DNA from: Streptococcus hillyeri
Lineage (GTDB): Bacteria > Bacillota > Bacilli > Lactobacillales > Streptococcaceae
NCBI RefSeq assembly: GCF_003686955.1
Contig: NZ_RCVM01000001.1
Coordinates: 286,545 to 350,544, forward strand
Length of the DNA: 64,000 bases
Direction of reading: 5' to 3'
A model generated the notes under the pieces. That model searched no databases and was not told the DNA's origin. It saw only the letters and a list, made by a program, of their open reading frames with translations. The position numbers were made by a program, and so were the translations under genes. Below, in pieces: positions 1 through 8,814 of the stretch. Numbering within the stretch: the first letter of the stretch is position 1; each line of letters begins with the position of its first letter.

Positions 1-2
1 GT

Positions 3-947
3 GAGGTTGTTAAAAACGCTCTTGGAACAATGACCTTAGTCTTTACACCTGGATCTGTTGTGAAGGGGGCAACAATTGCATCGGGATATGAAAATGGTGT
101 GATTGGTGGCAATCAAGTCTTGTATGATCAAGCTATTCAGTTTGCGGGATCTAGCCCTATTAAATCTTGGTTTACTCTAGGGAGCCTACCTATTACAGCT
201 ACTCAAGCCTTGGAATATTCATCCAATACCTACATGGTACAAATCGCCATGAAATTAATGGGACAGGAGTATAGCCCAGGAATGTTTTTAGCAACAAATG
301 GATTAGATACGGCCATGGCTAAATTACGTTCGACCTATGCTGATTTTGGTTTGGGAGTCGCTACAGGTTTGGATGTTTCAGGAGAATCAACGGGATATAT
401 TCCAGAAAAGTTTGACTCGGCATCGCTATTGACAGAATCTTTTGGGCAGTTTGATAACTACACCACGATGCAATTAGCACAATACGCTGCGACAGTTGCT
501 AACGGTGGCAATCGTATTGCTCCGCACTTGGTCCAAGGCGTGTATGATACTGATAAATCTGGTAATCTTGGTAATATGTTGGAAGAAAAAGGTGCAAATA
601 CTTTGAATACTGTCAAGGTCTCTGCTGAGGAGATGGGAATTATCCAACAAGGGTTTTATGATGTGGTGAATAGCCCATCAGGATATGCCACAGGTAAAGC
701 CATTGGTGTGGGTGCGGCAGTTCCGATTTCTGCTAAGACAGGTACGGCAGAATCTTATGTGACTAACAACTCAGGTGAGTCTATCTACACAACAAATATG
801 AATGTTATAGCCTATGCACCAAGTGAAAAACCACAAATTGCAGTAGCAGTTGTCTTACCACACGAAACGAACTTTAGCAGTAAGGCAAGTCACTTAATGA
901 CACGTGACATCATTAATCTATATAACAGTTTACATCCAATGAATTAA
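3..947 (+). CDS. pbp2b: Penicillin-binding protein 2B, C-terminal part (5' end outside window)
   Basis: Class B transpeptidase that cross-links peptidoglycan at the septum and the periphery. The reading frame is open from the first bases of the window, so the first ATG at 30 is not the real start. All three transpeptidase motifs are present: SxxK as SVVK in TPGSVVKGATI, SxN as SSN in EYSSNTYMVQIAMK, and KTG in ISAKTGTAES near the C-terminus. The N-terminal membrane anchor and dimerisation domain lie upstream of the window. recR follows 12 bases later, a gene order seen in many streptococci. The family assignment is firm. Confidence 0.95.
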   Translation, partial: EVVKNALGTMTLVFTPGSVVKGATIASGYENGVIGGNQVLYDQAIQFAGSSPIKSWFTLGSLPITATQALEYSSNTYMVQIAMKLMGQEYSPGMFLATNGLDTAMAKLRSTYADFGLGVATGLDVSGESTGYIPEKFDSASLLTESFGQFDNYTTMQLAQYAATVANGGNRIAPHLVQGVYDTDKSGNLGNMLEEKGANTLNTVKVSAEEMGIIQQGFYDVVNSPSGYATGKAIGVGAAVPISAKTGTAESYVTNNSGESIYTTNMNVIAYAPSEKPQIAVAVVLPHETNFSSKASHLMTRDIINLYNSLHPMN

Positions 948-959
948 GGGAGGATTTCA

Positions 960-1556
960 GTGCTTTATCCAACTCCAATCGCAAAGTTAATTGATAGTTT
1001 TTCAAAGTTACCTGGCGTCGGCATTAAAACTGCAACAAGGCTCGCCTTTTATACAATCGGTATGAGCGACGAGGATGTCAATGAATTTGCCAAAAATTTA
1101 TTGTCCGCCAAGCGTGATTTAACTTATTGTAGTGTCTGTGGTAATTTAACAGACGATGATCCTTGCGGCATTTGCCAAGATGAGACACGAGATCCGTCAC
1201 TTCTTCTTGTGGTAGAGGAATCCAAAGATGTCTCTGCTATGGAAAAAATTCAAGAGTATCGTGGGAAATACCATGTGCTGCACGGCTTGATTTCTCCAAT
1301 GAATGGCGTTAGTCCTGATGATATTAATCTGAAAAGCCTTATCACACGATTGATGAATGGCGATGTGACAGAGGTTATTATTGCAACTAGTGCTACCGCA
1401 GATGGTGAAGCGACGTCAATGTATATTTCACGAGTTTTAAAACCAGCAGGTATCAAGGTTACCCGTTTAGCAAGAGGTCTGGCAGTTGGTTCAGATATTG
1501 AATATGCGGACGAAGTAACCCTTCTTCGAGCTATTGAAAATCGTACAGAATTATAG
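960..1556 (+). CDS. recR: Recombination protein RecR
   Basis: RecR acts with RecF and RecO to load RecA at gaps and stalled forks. The 198-residue length is normal. The sequence shows the N-terminal helix-hairpin-helix ([16 protein letters not shown]), a four-cysteine zinc finger ([16 protein letters not shown], about residues 57-72) and a Toprim domain opening with LLVVEESKD. The start is a GTG with a strong AGGGAGG ribosome site 7 bases upstream. It is probably co-transcribed with pbp2b. A clear terminator follows, so the gene ends that transcript. Confidence 0.96.
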   Translation: MLYPTPIAKLIDSFSKLPGVGIKTATRLAFYTIGMSDEDVNEFAKNLLSAKRDLTYCSVCGNLTDDDPCGICQDETRDPSLLLVVEESKDVSAMEKIQEYRGKYHVLHGLISPMNGVSPDDINLKSLITRLMNGDVTEVIIATSATADGEATSMYISRVLKPAGIKVTRLARGLAVGSDIEYADEVTLLRAIENRTEL

Positions 1557-1609
1557 AGAGCGAGTTAGAAATCGGTAGTTTAAAAAACGATTTCTACCGC
1601 TCTTTTTTT
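1557..1609 (+). terminator. Intrinsic terminator after recR
   Basis: AGAGCG pairs with CGCTCT and an inner AGAAATCG pairs with CGATTTCT, followed directly by seven T residues. Confidence 0.85.
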
Positions 1610-1739
1610 GAGAATCATTTTTCCAAAATAGCATAATGTCAATTATAGTAGATTGATTGGTGACGAAAATTATTGGACGTACCTCTTTGTTTTTAGGGAA
1701 TGATAAGTATTATCAACATAAAACTTAAATTTGTTGTAT

Positions 1740-1768
1740 GAAACCTATAGTTTGTAGGTTTCTTTTTT
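1740..1768 (+). terminator. Second terminator-like hairpin ahead of the endoglycosidase gene
   Basis: GAAACCTA and TAGGTTTC form an 8-bp stem around TAGTTTG, followed by six T residues. It lies about 90 bases upstream of the endoglycosidase start and after the recR terminator. It could end a short transcript from 1620-1740 or act as a leader attenuator. No convincing promoter was found between 1610 and 1740, so the role is open. Confidence 0.5.
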
Positions 1769-1791
1769 ATCCTCTAAGGAGCATACTATAG

Positions 1792-1893
1792 ATGAATCAA
1801 AAAAGAATGCGCTTACAAAAATGGTTTTTAATTTTTTTAATTATCCAAAGGAGGAAAAAATGGATAAACGTCAATTTACAAAATGTGCAGTAG
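1792..1893 (+). CDS. Possible 33-residue upstream ORF overlapping the endoglycosidase start
   Basis: An ATG at 1792 preceded by AAGGAG (11 bases away, a long spacing) opens 33 codons. The product has a basic N-terminus, a short hydrophobic run (WFLIFLII) and a basic tail. The frame overlaps the first 34 bases of the endoglycosidase gene, whose own ribosome site lies inside it. This could couple translation or be a chance ORF or the remnant of another gene. No family is recognised. Confidence 0.2.
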   Translation: MNQKRMRLQKWFLIFLIIQRRKKWINVNLQNVQ

Positions 1894-4800
1894 GTTTAGT
1901 CTGTGCAGCAGTCTTAGCAAGTGCAACATTACAGGCAAATGAAAGTTTTAGACTTCATGGTTTCCAACCAATGGTGGTTCAGGCACAAGAAAACACCAAT
2001 CGTGCAACTGATAGTGTTGGAATCGTCAACGAAATTCGTTCAGGTATCAGAGGACCGCTTTATGGTGGATACTTCCGTACATGGCATGATAGCGCTGCGA
2101 CAAAGAATAAGGATGCAGCCACCGATTCACAAGGGTACCATGAAGAACAGTTAAACACGTCATTTAATCGTCCTAATTCAATTGCAGAAGTCCCAGAAGA
2201 GGTTGATATCTTATTTGTTTTTGATAACTATGTTTATGAAAAGAGTCCGTTTTGGGAAACATTAAAAACAGAATATATTCCAAAAATGCATAAACAAGGT
2301 ACTGCTGTTGTTCAGACAATTGGTGTGAAGGAGTTAAGTGGTAAATACGGTCTTTCAAAAGATAAATATCCAAATGATGACGAGATTAGCAATAAAGCTC
2401 TTGCAGCTGAAATTGTTCAAAAATATGTTTATGATCGTGGTGTAGATGGACTTGATATTGACGTTGAGCTTCATGATTATAATGTAAGGACTGATGCTAC
2501 AGATGTGCAAAAGGCTGAAATTGTTCGTGCCAACAAGGTATTTAAGGAGATTGCGAGATTAATTGGTAAGACTGGTAAAGATACCAATAAAATGTTAATT
2601 CTTGATACTACACTTGGAGTGGAACACCATACTATTTTAAAAGAAAATGCTGAATCTTTAGATTTTGTACTTCGTCAGTATTATGGTGCACAGGGACCAA
2701 CGTCAGATATGCACCGTAAAATCAATGAAGATTGGAAAGGATACAGTAACTATCTGACTCCTCGCCAATTTATGATTGGATTTACGTTTTATGAGGAAAA
2801 TGCAGATACTAAAAGTAACTTCTGGAATGACATCAAGGACTATGACGCCTCTAATCTAGAAATTGGTAAAGATATTTCTGGAACTCGAGCAGAATCATAT
2901 ACAAAATGGCAACCAACGGGTGGTCTCAAAGGAGGTATGTTTGCTTATGCGATTGATCGGGATGGGGTAGCCCATGCTCCAAAAACGGAAGGGGTAAAAG
3001 ACCCTTCTGATGAAATCGTCAAAACAGACTATACTGTTTCTAAAAAGCTGAAAAAAGAAATGTTGAAAAATGAGAATTATAAACTCATTGATGCCACTGA
3101 CTTCCCAGATCCAGCACTTTTACAAGCGGTTAAAGAGCAAGTAAGTCCTTATCGTGGTGATTTAGCACTTTATGAAAAAGGCTTGAAATTGGAAAATCTT
3201 CCAATTAAAGATTTGACAGGTTTGAATAAGCTTACTAAATTGTCTTCATTAGAGATGGCTAATTTGACAGAACTAAAAGAGCTTAAAGAAACTGATTTGC
3301 CAGAAAGTTTACGTAAAACAGGTGACATCAAATTAACAGGTATGTCTGCTTTGGAAAACTTGCACCTTCCTAATTCTCAATTACAATCTCTAGCTGATTT
3401 TGATGTGGTATCTATGACAAGTCTGAAGAACTTTGACTTGTCTAACAACAAGTTTGATTTTGAAGGTGATAAAGAACGTTTAGAACACTTGATAGCTGTA
3501 GTTAAAAAGAACAACCCATCAGCAAGCAACAGCGATATCGTTTTTGAAGGGCAAAAACCAAGTGGTTATCTTCCAGAGATTTATGAAACAGCAGAAGTAA
3601 CAGTTCCAGCTGACGGTACGCCTTATAATATTTTTGAGGACGCAATATTCGGTAGTGTGACAAGAGCTAATTTCTTTATTGGAAACTCTGATGAGTTTGA
3701 AGTTTACAAAACTAAAACAGTTGATGATCGCACATTTGTTGATCCTAATTGGACGTATGATAAATTTAAGGCGGATTATAGCAAGCACACTATAACAAGC
3801 TTTACTTCTACTTTGAAAGAAGCTAACAATCACGTACTTGAGACAACTGAAAATGAGTCTTATATTGTCCATGTTTATGATAAACATGGTAAAGAAGTTC
3901 ATGCGATGACCGTTACTGTTGGAGAAGGAAAACAGATTTTAGAAAATCTCTCTTTAAATGCGCAACCAGTCAATACCTATTGGGATATGAAGGAAGTTAT
4001 TAAGAGAGCCATAGACAACAATAAGTCAACACATTATATTTCTTATCGTCAAGATAGTGAATTTACGTTGGATTTGGGTAGTTTATCGCACATTAATTAT
4101 CTCAGACTGATAAATGCAGAAGAAGTTGGTGGCTTAAAACGTCCAAACAGTGTGATTACCTCAGCAACTATCTGGATTCCAAAAAATCCTCTAGTGACAA
4201 ATGTATCTCAATTGAAACCAGAAGACTGGGTACAGATTGCTGAAATAACAGATGGAAAACTGATTGAAGAACAACAGATTCGTGGAGGGGGAGTCGCTCG
4301 ATTCTGTAAACTTATCATTAAATCTACAAAAGGCGAAGATACTCCATACCTCTCTGAATTCCAAATTCTTGGTTGGAAAGTTAATGGCGAACAATATCTT
4401 TCAGCATTGAAAGAAGTGAATGAATCTAAAAAGGCAGCAACTACAGAACTTTCAGAAGCTACCATTAAAGCATTTGATAAAGATGTCGAAGAAGCTAAAA
4501 AAGGCTTGGAAGCAGAAGAGTTAGGTCAAGCGGGTATTGATGCTGTCGCAACTAAGTTGTCAGAGCTTGCCAAAGGGTTAAAAGCACAAGTTGAAAATAA
4601 AAAAGCTGCTTACGATATTCAAGCAAATTATCGTACATTGATGAATACGGTTAAAACCTTGGAGCGTGACAATGAGCTTTTCAAAACAGTTGAACCTCTT
4701 CATCAAGAAATGATGACATTGGATTCACAAATTGATGAAAAATTAGGTGAGTTAGTTTGTGACGACACACTTGCTAGCTTAGTTGCTGAAATGAAAGTTA

Positions 4801-4946
4801 AAATGACAGCAGTTGCAGAGCTTCTAGGTTTGACGTTAAACGACAAATTTGAAGTGGCAACAATTGCAGAACCTATGACTGACAAGGTTGAAGTGACTGA
4901 AACTTTGGAAACAATCCCAGTAGAGACAGTTACTGAAACTGAGTAA
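1860..4946 (+). CDS. ndoS: Secreted EndoS-like endo-beta-N-acetylglucosaminidase (GH18)
   Basis: Predicted to remove N-glycans from IgG outside the cell. The ATG at 1860 is chosen because AAAGGAGG lies just upstream; the frame stays open a further 13 codons without a comparable ribosome site. The product has 1028 residues with a signal peptide (about 1-36). GPLYGGYFRTWHD opens the GH18 barrel and DGLDIDVE holds catalytic E203 with D199 and D201. A leucine-rich repeat region follows (roughly 430-560), then an Ig-like hybrid region, a galactose-binding-like domain containing STHYISYRQDSEFTLDLGS (about 700-850), and a long alpha-helical C-terminus. There is no LPxTG, so it is probably released. 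The helical segment between signal peptide and barrel in S. pyogenes EndoS is much shorter here, while the C-terminus is longer. Glycoprotein preference may therefore differ. Confidence 0.88.
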   Translation: MDKRQFTKCAVGLVCAAVLASATLQANESFRLHGFQPMVVQAQENTNRATDSVGIVNEIRSGIRGPLYGGYFRTWHDSAATKNKDAATDSQGYHEEQLNTSFNRPNSIAEVPEEVDILFVFDNYVYEKSPFWETLKTEYIPKMHKQGTAVVQTIGVKELSGKYGLSKDKYPNDDEISNKALAAEIVQKYVYDRGVDGLDIDVELHDYNVRTDATDVQKAEIVRANKVFKEIARLIGKTGKDTNKMLILDTTLGVEHHTILKENAESLDFVLRQYYGAQGPTSDMHRKINEDWKGYSNYLTPRQFMIGFTFYEENADTKSNFWNDIKDYDASNLEIGKDISGTRAESYTKWQPTGGLKGGMFAYAIDRDGVAHAPKTEGVKDPSDEIVKTDYTVSKKLKKEMLKNENYKLIDATDFPDPALLQAVKEQVSPYRGDLALYEKGLKLENLPIKDLTGLNKLTKLSSLEMANLTELKELKETDLPESLRKTGDIKLTGMSALENLHLPNSQLQSLADFDVVSMTSLKNFDLSNNKFDFEGDKERLEHLIAVVKKNNPSASNSDIVFEGQKPSGYLPEIYETAEVTVPADGTPYNIFEDAIFGSVTRANFFIGNSDEFEVYKTKTVDDRTFVDPNWTYDKFKADYSKHTITSFTSTLKEANNHVLETTENESYIVHVYDKHGKEVHAMTVTVGEGKQILENLSLNAQPVNTYWDMKEVIKRAIDNNKSTHYISYRQDSEFTLDLGSLSHINYLRLINAEEVGGLKRPNSVITSATIWIPKNPLVTNVSQLKPEDWVQIAEITDGKLIEEQQIRGGGVARFCKLIIKSTKGEDTPYLSEFQILGWKVNGEQYLSALKEVNESKKAATTELSEATIKAFDKDVEEAKKGLEAEELGQAGIDAVATKLSELAKGLKAQVENKKAAYDIQANYRTLMNTVKTLERDNELFKTVEPLHQEMMTLDSQIDEKLGELVCDDTLASLVAEMKVKMTAVAELLGLTLNDKFEVATIAEPMTDKVEVTETLETIPVETVTETE

Positions 4947-4983
4947 TTTTTATAACAGTTATCTTATTACCTCTCCTAAAGAC

Positions 4984-5024
4984 ACAAAAGGTCCGAGAAT
5001 TACCTCTCAGACCTTTTGTTTGTT
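4984..5024. terminator. Bidirectional terminator between ndoS and the eetB-like gene
   Basis: ACAAAAGGTC pairs with GACCTTTTGT, with an inner GAGA/TCTC pairing. Both flanks are A/T-rich, which fits termination of the two convergent genes. Confidence 0.75.
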
Positions 5025-5043
5025 CTGTTTAGAAAGTAATGCT

Positions 5044-5583
5044 TTAAATGGTCCAGCCGTCAGGCAGGGTGCGTTGAAATTCTTGCAAGGGTTTTAATTT
5101 TGTTAGCAGATAATTGCCTGTTAGCCCCACTAAAAATCCAGATAAGATGCCACTGAATGACAGTATAGGGAGGTAATTTAAAACGAGCCATGATTGTCCG
5201 ATGAGGGCAAAAACAACGAGTTGTCCAACATTATGCATAACTCCGCCCATGACAGAGATTCCGATAACACTGACACGCTTTGGTCCTAATTGTTTTAAAA
5301 CTAACATAATACCGTAGCTCAGCCATGTTCCCGCAAAACCATAAAGAAAGGTAGAAAAAGAACCTGCTAAAAAGGTAGAAATGCCTAATCTAAGTAGGAC
5401 GACTTTTAAGCTATCTTTAGGTGGGAGGGTGAAAATAGCAATGATGCTAACAAGATTTCCAAGTCCTAATTTTGCTCCTGGAGCAAATGTAAAAGGAGTT
5501 GGTAAAAAACGTTCAAAAAATGAAATAATGACAGCTTGTGCAGCTAACATAGTAATGAAAACGAGTTTACGATGTGAAAACAT
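5044..5583 (-). CDS. Gx transporter family / heptaprenyl diphosphate synthase component I-like membrane protein (EetB-like)
   Basis: A 179-residue integral membrane protein with about five hydrophobic segments and the family-typical stretch FAPGAKLGLGNLV near residue 35. The family (Hpre_diP_synt_I) includes EetB of the Listeria EET locus, needed for extracellular electron transfer, though its biochemical role is unsettled. Here it lies next to the ndh gene but is transcribed away from it. It has no visible ribosome site: an extended -10 element ends 6 bases before the ATG, suggesting a leaderless mRNA. The family assignment is firm. The EET role is inferred from the neighbouring genes. Confidence 0.8.
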   Translation of the reverse strand: MFSHRKLVFITMLAAQAVIISFFERFLPTPFTFAPGAKLGLGNLVSIIAIFTLPPKDSLKVVLLRLGISTFLAGSFSTFLYGFAGTWLSYGIMLVLKQLGPKRVSVIGISVMGGVMHNVGQLVVFALIGQSWLVLNYLPILSFSGILSGFLVGLTGNYLLTKLKPLQEFQRTLPDGWTI

Positions 5584-5589
5584 ACCATT

Positions 5590-5595
5590 ATTTTA
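5590..5595 (-). promoter_or_regulatory. Extended -10 box of the eetB-like gene, placing +1 at the start codon
   Basis: On the minus strand TGA-TAAAAT ends six bases before the ATG at 5583, so transcription would begin at the A of the start codon. No good -35 is visible. Confidence 0.4.
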
Positions 5596-5626
5596 TCACA
5601 AATTAGTGAAAAATTTCCAAATGAGA

Positions 5627-5655
5627 TTGAAAAAAAGAGCTTATTTTGTTAGAAT
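5627..5655 (+). promoter_or_regulatory. Promoter of the EET core operon
   Basis: TTGAAA, a 17-base spacer, then TAGAAT with an extended TGT just before the -10. The predicted start of transcription is about 50 bases ahead of ndh. Confidence 0.75.
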
Positions 5656-5712
5656 ATTAACGATTATGAATAATTTAAATCTATTTGTAACTATCTTAAA
5701 GGAGAGGTCAAA

Positions 5713-7614
5713 ATGACGAAAAATATCGTTATCGTCGGAGCTGGTTATGCTGGTGTTACAGCGGCTCGTTCATTGGCGAAAACATTTAAGAAAAACGATG
5801 AGGTGACCATCACTCTTATCGATAAAAATTCATTCCATACTTACATGACTGAACTGCATGAAGTGGCAGCTGGTCGTGTAGAGCCTGAGGCTATTAAATA
5901 CGACCTTCAACGTATTTTCAAAAAATATCCTAAGGTTGACTTGGTAACAGACAAGGTTGTTAGCATTGATTATGACAAGAAAGTTGTTGTAGCAGAGCAC
6001 CAAAACTTGCCATTTGATTACCTCTTGCTCGCTATGGGTGGTGAGGCAAATGACTTTGGTATTCAAGGTGTTAAAGAACATGGCTTTACTCTTTGGTCTA
6101 TTGAAGCAGCTGAACAACTTCATGATCATATTGTTGATGCTTGCTACCGAGCGATGCGTGAACATGATGAAGCCAAACGCCGTGCTCTTTTGACCTTTAC
6201 AGTCATTGGTGCTGGATTTACTGGTATTGAAATGGTCGGAGAACTTATTGATTGGGTTCCAATCTTGGCTAAACAATTCAAACTTGATCCAAAAGAATTC
6301 TCACTTAAAGTTGTTGAAGCAATGCCTAAAATCCTTAACATGGTGACGGATAAAGAGCAAGTTAAAGCAACTAAATATCTTGAGAAAAATGGTGTTGAAC
6401 TTGTCCTTAATGATGGCGTGACAAGTGTTACAGAGGATGCTTTGCATTTGTCATCAGGTCGGACCATTCCAACCTATACTTCAATTTGGACAGCTGGTGT
6501 ACAAGCTACTACGGATGCTGCAAACTTTGATATTGAAAAAGCGCGTGCAGGTCGCTTGGTTGCTAACGAATTCATGGAAGCTAAAGGCAAAGAAAATGTC
6601 TACGTAGCTGGTGACTTGGTTTACTTTGAAGAATCAGAAGGTCGTCCAACACCACAAATTGTTCAAGCAGCTGAACAAACCGGTCATACAGCAGCCAAAA
6701 ACATTGCGGCAGCTATTACCAGTAGTGAAAAACATGCCTACAAAGGTAAGTATGACGGTTTCATGGTTTCAATTGGTGCTAAATACACAGTTGCTTACGT
6801 TTATGACAAATACCACGTTTCTGGATTTATCGCAAGTGCTATGAAGCACTTTACAAACTTGCTTTACTTCTTCACAATTAGTTCATTCTATAACATTTTT
6901 GCTTATCTTCGTCACGAATTCTTTGACATCAAAGATGGTCGTAACATGTTTGGTAGCCATACCTCAAGCAAGGGAAATCGTATGTGGTTGGTTCCACTTC
7001 GTGTTTTCTATGGATCAGTTTGGTTGTTTGAAGGTGTGAAGAAAGCATTTGGTCTTTTTGGAACAAATTCATGGTTTGGTGACAAGGTTGTCTTCCCATT
7101 CCCATGGTTGCAAGAAGTCGCAGAGGCAACGTCAGGTGCTTCTGAAGCAGCAACCGAAACAGTTTCTGCAGCATCAGGCGCTGCAGAAGCAACTACAGAA
7201 GCTGCTCATCAAATCTTCAGCTTGAGCTACGCTTATGGTGAAGAGCCAATGCAAGTTTTGAAAGAGATGCCAGATTGGTTTGCGGCCATCATGAAATTTA
7301 TGATTCCTAACCAAGACGTTGCGCTCTTTATGCAAAAATTCATGACAGTTGTTGAAATTGCAATCGGTCTTGCCCTCATTGCAGGTGCCTTTGTTTGGCT
7401 TGTTAGCGCGGTCACAGCATCGTTTGTTGTTATGTTTAGTTTGTCTGGAATGTTCTACTGGGTAAACATCTGGTTCATCCCAGTTGCTATCGCTCTTATG
7501 GGTGGTGCAGGACGTAGCTTTGGTTTGGACTATTGGATTATGCCATGGTTAGGTCAGTTCTTGGATAAATGGATTTACGGCACTCCAAGACATATCTATC
7601 GTAAAAAATCCTAG
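5713..7614 (+). CDS. ndh2: Type II NADH dehydrogenase with C-terminal membrane domain (EET type)
   Basis: A 633-residue NADH:(demethyl)menaquinone oxidoreductase. The N-terminal half is a classical NDH-2: FAD-binding IVIVGAGYAGVTAAR at residues 4-18, NAD-binding TVIGAGFTGIEMVGEL near 160, and a second FAD contact VYVAGDLVYFEES. NDH-2 enzymes usually stop near 400 residues. This one continues with several membrane segments resembling a DoxX-like domain, interrupted by an Ala/Glu/Thr-rich linker (SEAATETVSAASG) near residue 475. The same architecture occurs in Ndh2 of the Listeria EET locus. A strong AAAGGAGAGG ribosome site precedes the ATG. It is predicted to pass electrons from NADH to a membrane quinone and on to the flavinylated lipoprotein encoded downstream. 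Confidence 0.9.
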   Translation: MTKNIVIVGAGYAGVTAARSLAKTFKKNDEVTITLIDKNSFHTYMTELHEVAAGRVEPEAIKYDLQRIFKKYPKVDLVTDKVVSIDYDKKVVVAEHQNLPFDYLLLAMGGEANDFGIQGVKEHGFTLWSIEAAEQLHDHIVDACYRAMREHDEAKRRALLTFTVIGAGFTGIEMVGELIDWVPILAKQFKLDPKEFSLKVVEAMPKILNMVTDKEQVKATKYLEKNGVELVLNDGVTSVTEDALHLSSGRTIPTYTSIWTAGVQATTDAANFDIEKARAGRLVANEFMEAKGKENVYVAGDLVYFEESEGRPTPQIVQAAEQTGHTAAKNIAAAITSSEKHAYKGKYDGFMVSIGAKYTVAYVYDKYHVSGFIASAMKHFTNLLYFFTISSFYNIFAYLRHEFFDIKDGRNMFGSHTSSKGNRMWLVPLRVFYGSVWLFEGVKKAFGLFGTNSWFGDKVVFPFPWLQEVAEATSGASEAATETVSAASGAAEATTEAAHQIFSLSYAYGEEPMQVLKEMPDWFAAIMKFMIPNQDVALFMQKFMTVVEIAIGLALIAGAFVWLVSAVTASFVVMFSLSGMFYWVNIWFIPVAIALMGGAGRSFGLDYWIMPWLGQFLDKWIYGTPRHIYRKKS

Positions 7615-7619
7615 GAAAC

Positions 7620-7690
7620 TACACAATTAAAAATATTCGTGTTATAATGTATAGAGTTACTTCTCACTATGTAGAGGTAACTCTATTTTC
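7620..7690 (+). promoter_or_regulatory. Promoter and leader hairpin ahead of dmkB
   Basis: A consensus TATAAT at 7643-7648 with a weak TACACA 17 bases upstream. The transcript would immediately form AGAGTTAC (7653-7660) paired with GTAACTCT (7677-7684), followed by ATTTTC. The short T-run makes this a weak attenuator at best. Confidence 0.5.
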
Positions 7691-7708
7691 TTGAGATAAG
7701 GAGTTCTA

Positions 7709-8701
7709 GTGGTACATCACATTTGGGATGCTTATCCCCATATTCAAAAAAATCTTTACCGTGTCAAAGAAATTATGATTTCTGAAATGACTGTTATTCA
7801 TCCCAGTGTGAAAGTCAAAATTCTGGATTATATTAATGCGCCAGGTAAGTATGTCAGAGCCGGACTTTGCTTGCTTTTCTCTGCTGATGAACAAGGGAAC
7901 ATCCCAGAAGGAAAATTGTATCTTGCGGCTTATATTGAATTGCTGCATTTAGCGACACTTATTCATGATGATGTGATTGATGAGGCTGACAATCGCCGTG
8001 GAATCACCGCAATTCATAAAACCTATTCTAATCGTATTGCCATTTATGCAGGTGATTATCTTCTTGCGTATGCCAATCGCTTAGCGCTTAAAGGCATTGA
8101 GTTGTTAGACATCACAAAGGAAGATGCCACAATAACCAATCTCAATCTTCTTGAACGTCTATTAGCAGGTGAGTTAGCTCAGCTGATGAATCAATTTCGC
8201 CCAGAAATGACCATGAAAGATTACCTTAAGCAAATCAAGGGTAAGACAGCCTTTCTGTTTGCCATAGCTTGTCAAATAGGAGCTTGGCGTCCGAAGGCAA
8301 GTAAAAAAATGGGGCGCATTGCATTTAATCTTGGTCAGCAGGTTGGGATGGCTTTTCAAATCTCTGATGATTTAATTGATTATCGTCTGTCTCAAGAAAA
8401 ATCAGGAAAACCACATATGCAAGATATCCAAAATGGCATTTACACCGCGCCTTACCTTTTTGCGAAATCCCTCTCTAATGACTTTAAAGATTATCTGGAA
8501 ACGATTGATATTAAAGATTTGAATGATGATCAGCTAATGGCTATTTATCATCTGATTGAGGAGTCTGGAGCTTTTAAAAAGACAGAGGAGTTAATTGATA
8601 AATTCCTCAATAAAGCATTTATTAACTTAGAAAAATTAAAAATATCTGATACTAATCAGATGAAACTTTTCCTGGCACAATTAATGAATCGACAATTTTA
8701 A
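7709..8701 (+). CDS. dmkB: Polyprenyl diphosphate synthase (HepT/DmkB-like)
   Basis: A trans-isoprenyl diphosphate synthase that builds the side chain of a (demethyl)menaquinone. The 330-residue protein has both aspartate-rich metal sites: DDVIDEAD from residue 87 and DDLID in SDDLIDYRL further on, plus GKYVRAG at the substrate-binding N-terminus. The start is a GTG at 7709 behind AAGGAG. The Gx protein encoded at 5044-5583 belongs to a family often named component I of this enzyme, but in Listeria that partner is EetB. With ndh2 upstream and the MenA-like enzyme downstream, the gene probably supplies an EET-specific quinone. Confidence 0.88.
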   Translation: MVHHIWDAYPHIQKNLYRVKEIMISEMTVIHPSVKVKILDYINAPGKYVRAGLCLLFSADEQGNIPEGKLYLAAYIELLHLATLIHDDVIDEADNRRGITAIHKTYSNRIAIYAGDYLLAYANRLALKGIELLDITKEDATITNLNLLERLLAGELAQLMNQFRPEMTMKDYLKQIKGKTAFLFAIACQIGAWRPKASKKMGRIAFNLGQQVGMAFQISDDLIDYRLSQEKSGKPHMQDIQNGIYTAPYLFAKSLSNDFKDYLETIDIKDLNDDQLMAIYHLIEESGAFKKTEELIDKFLNKAFINLEKLKISDTNQMKLFLAQLMNRQF

Positions 8702-8704
8702 AGG

Positions 8705-8720
8705 AATTGTTTGAACAATT
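8705..8720. promoter_or_regulatory. Perfect 7-bp inverted repeat between dmkB and pplA
   Basis: AATTGTT-TG-AACAATT lies four bases after the dmkB stop and about 30 bases upstream of the pplA -35. It has no T-run, so an operator is as likely as a weak RNA stem. Confidence 0.4.
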
Positions 8721-8750
8721 AAAATAGTTTGTGGAAGGTCAGGTTTTATA

Positions 8751-8779
8751 TAGACAGTGTTTACGTTTTGTGCTAAAAT
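8751..8779 (+). promoter_or_regulatory. Promoter of the flavinylated lipoprotein gene
   Basis: TAGACA, a 17-base spacer, and TAAAAT with an extended TGC. This internal promoter, followed by a terminator after the gene, would allow the lipoprotein to be made in excess of its neighbours. Confidence 0.7.
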
Positions 8780-8814
8780 TAACCTATAAATTAAGGAAGG
8801 AATTTTTTCAAGAA

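Noticed and set aside
1250..1456. Minus-strand ORF inside recR
   Set aside because: A shadow of the recR coding sequence with no ribosome site and no recognisable family.
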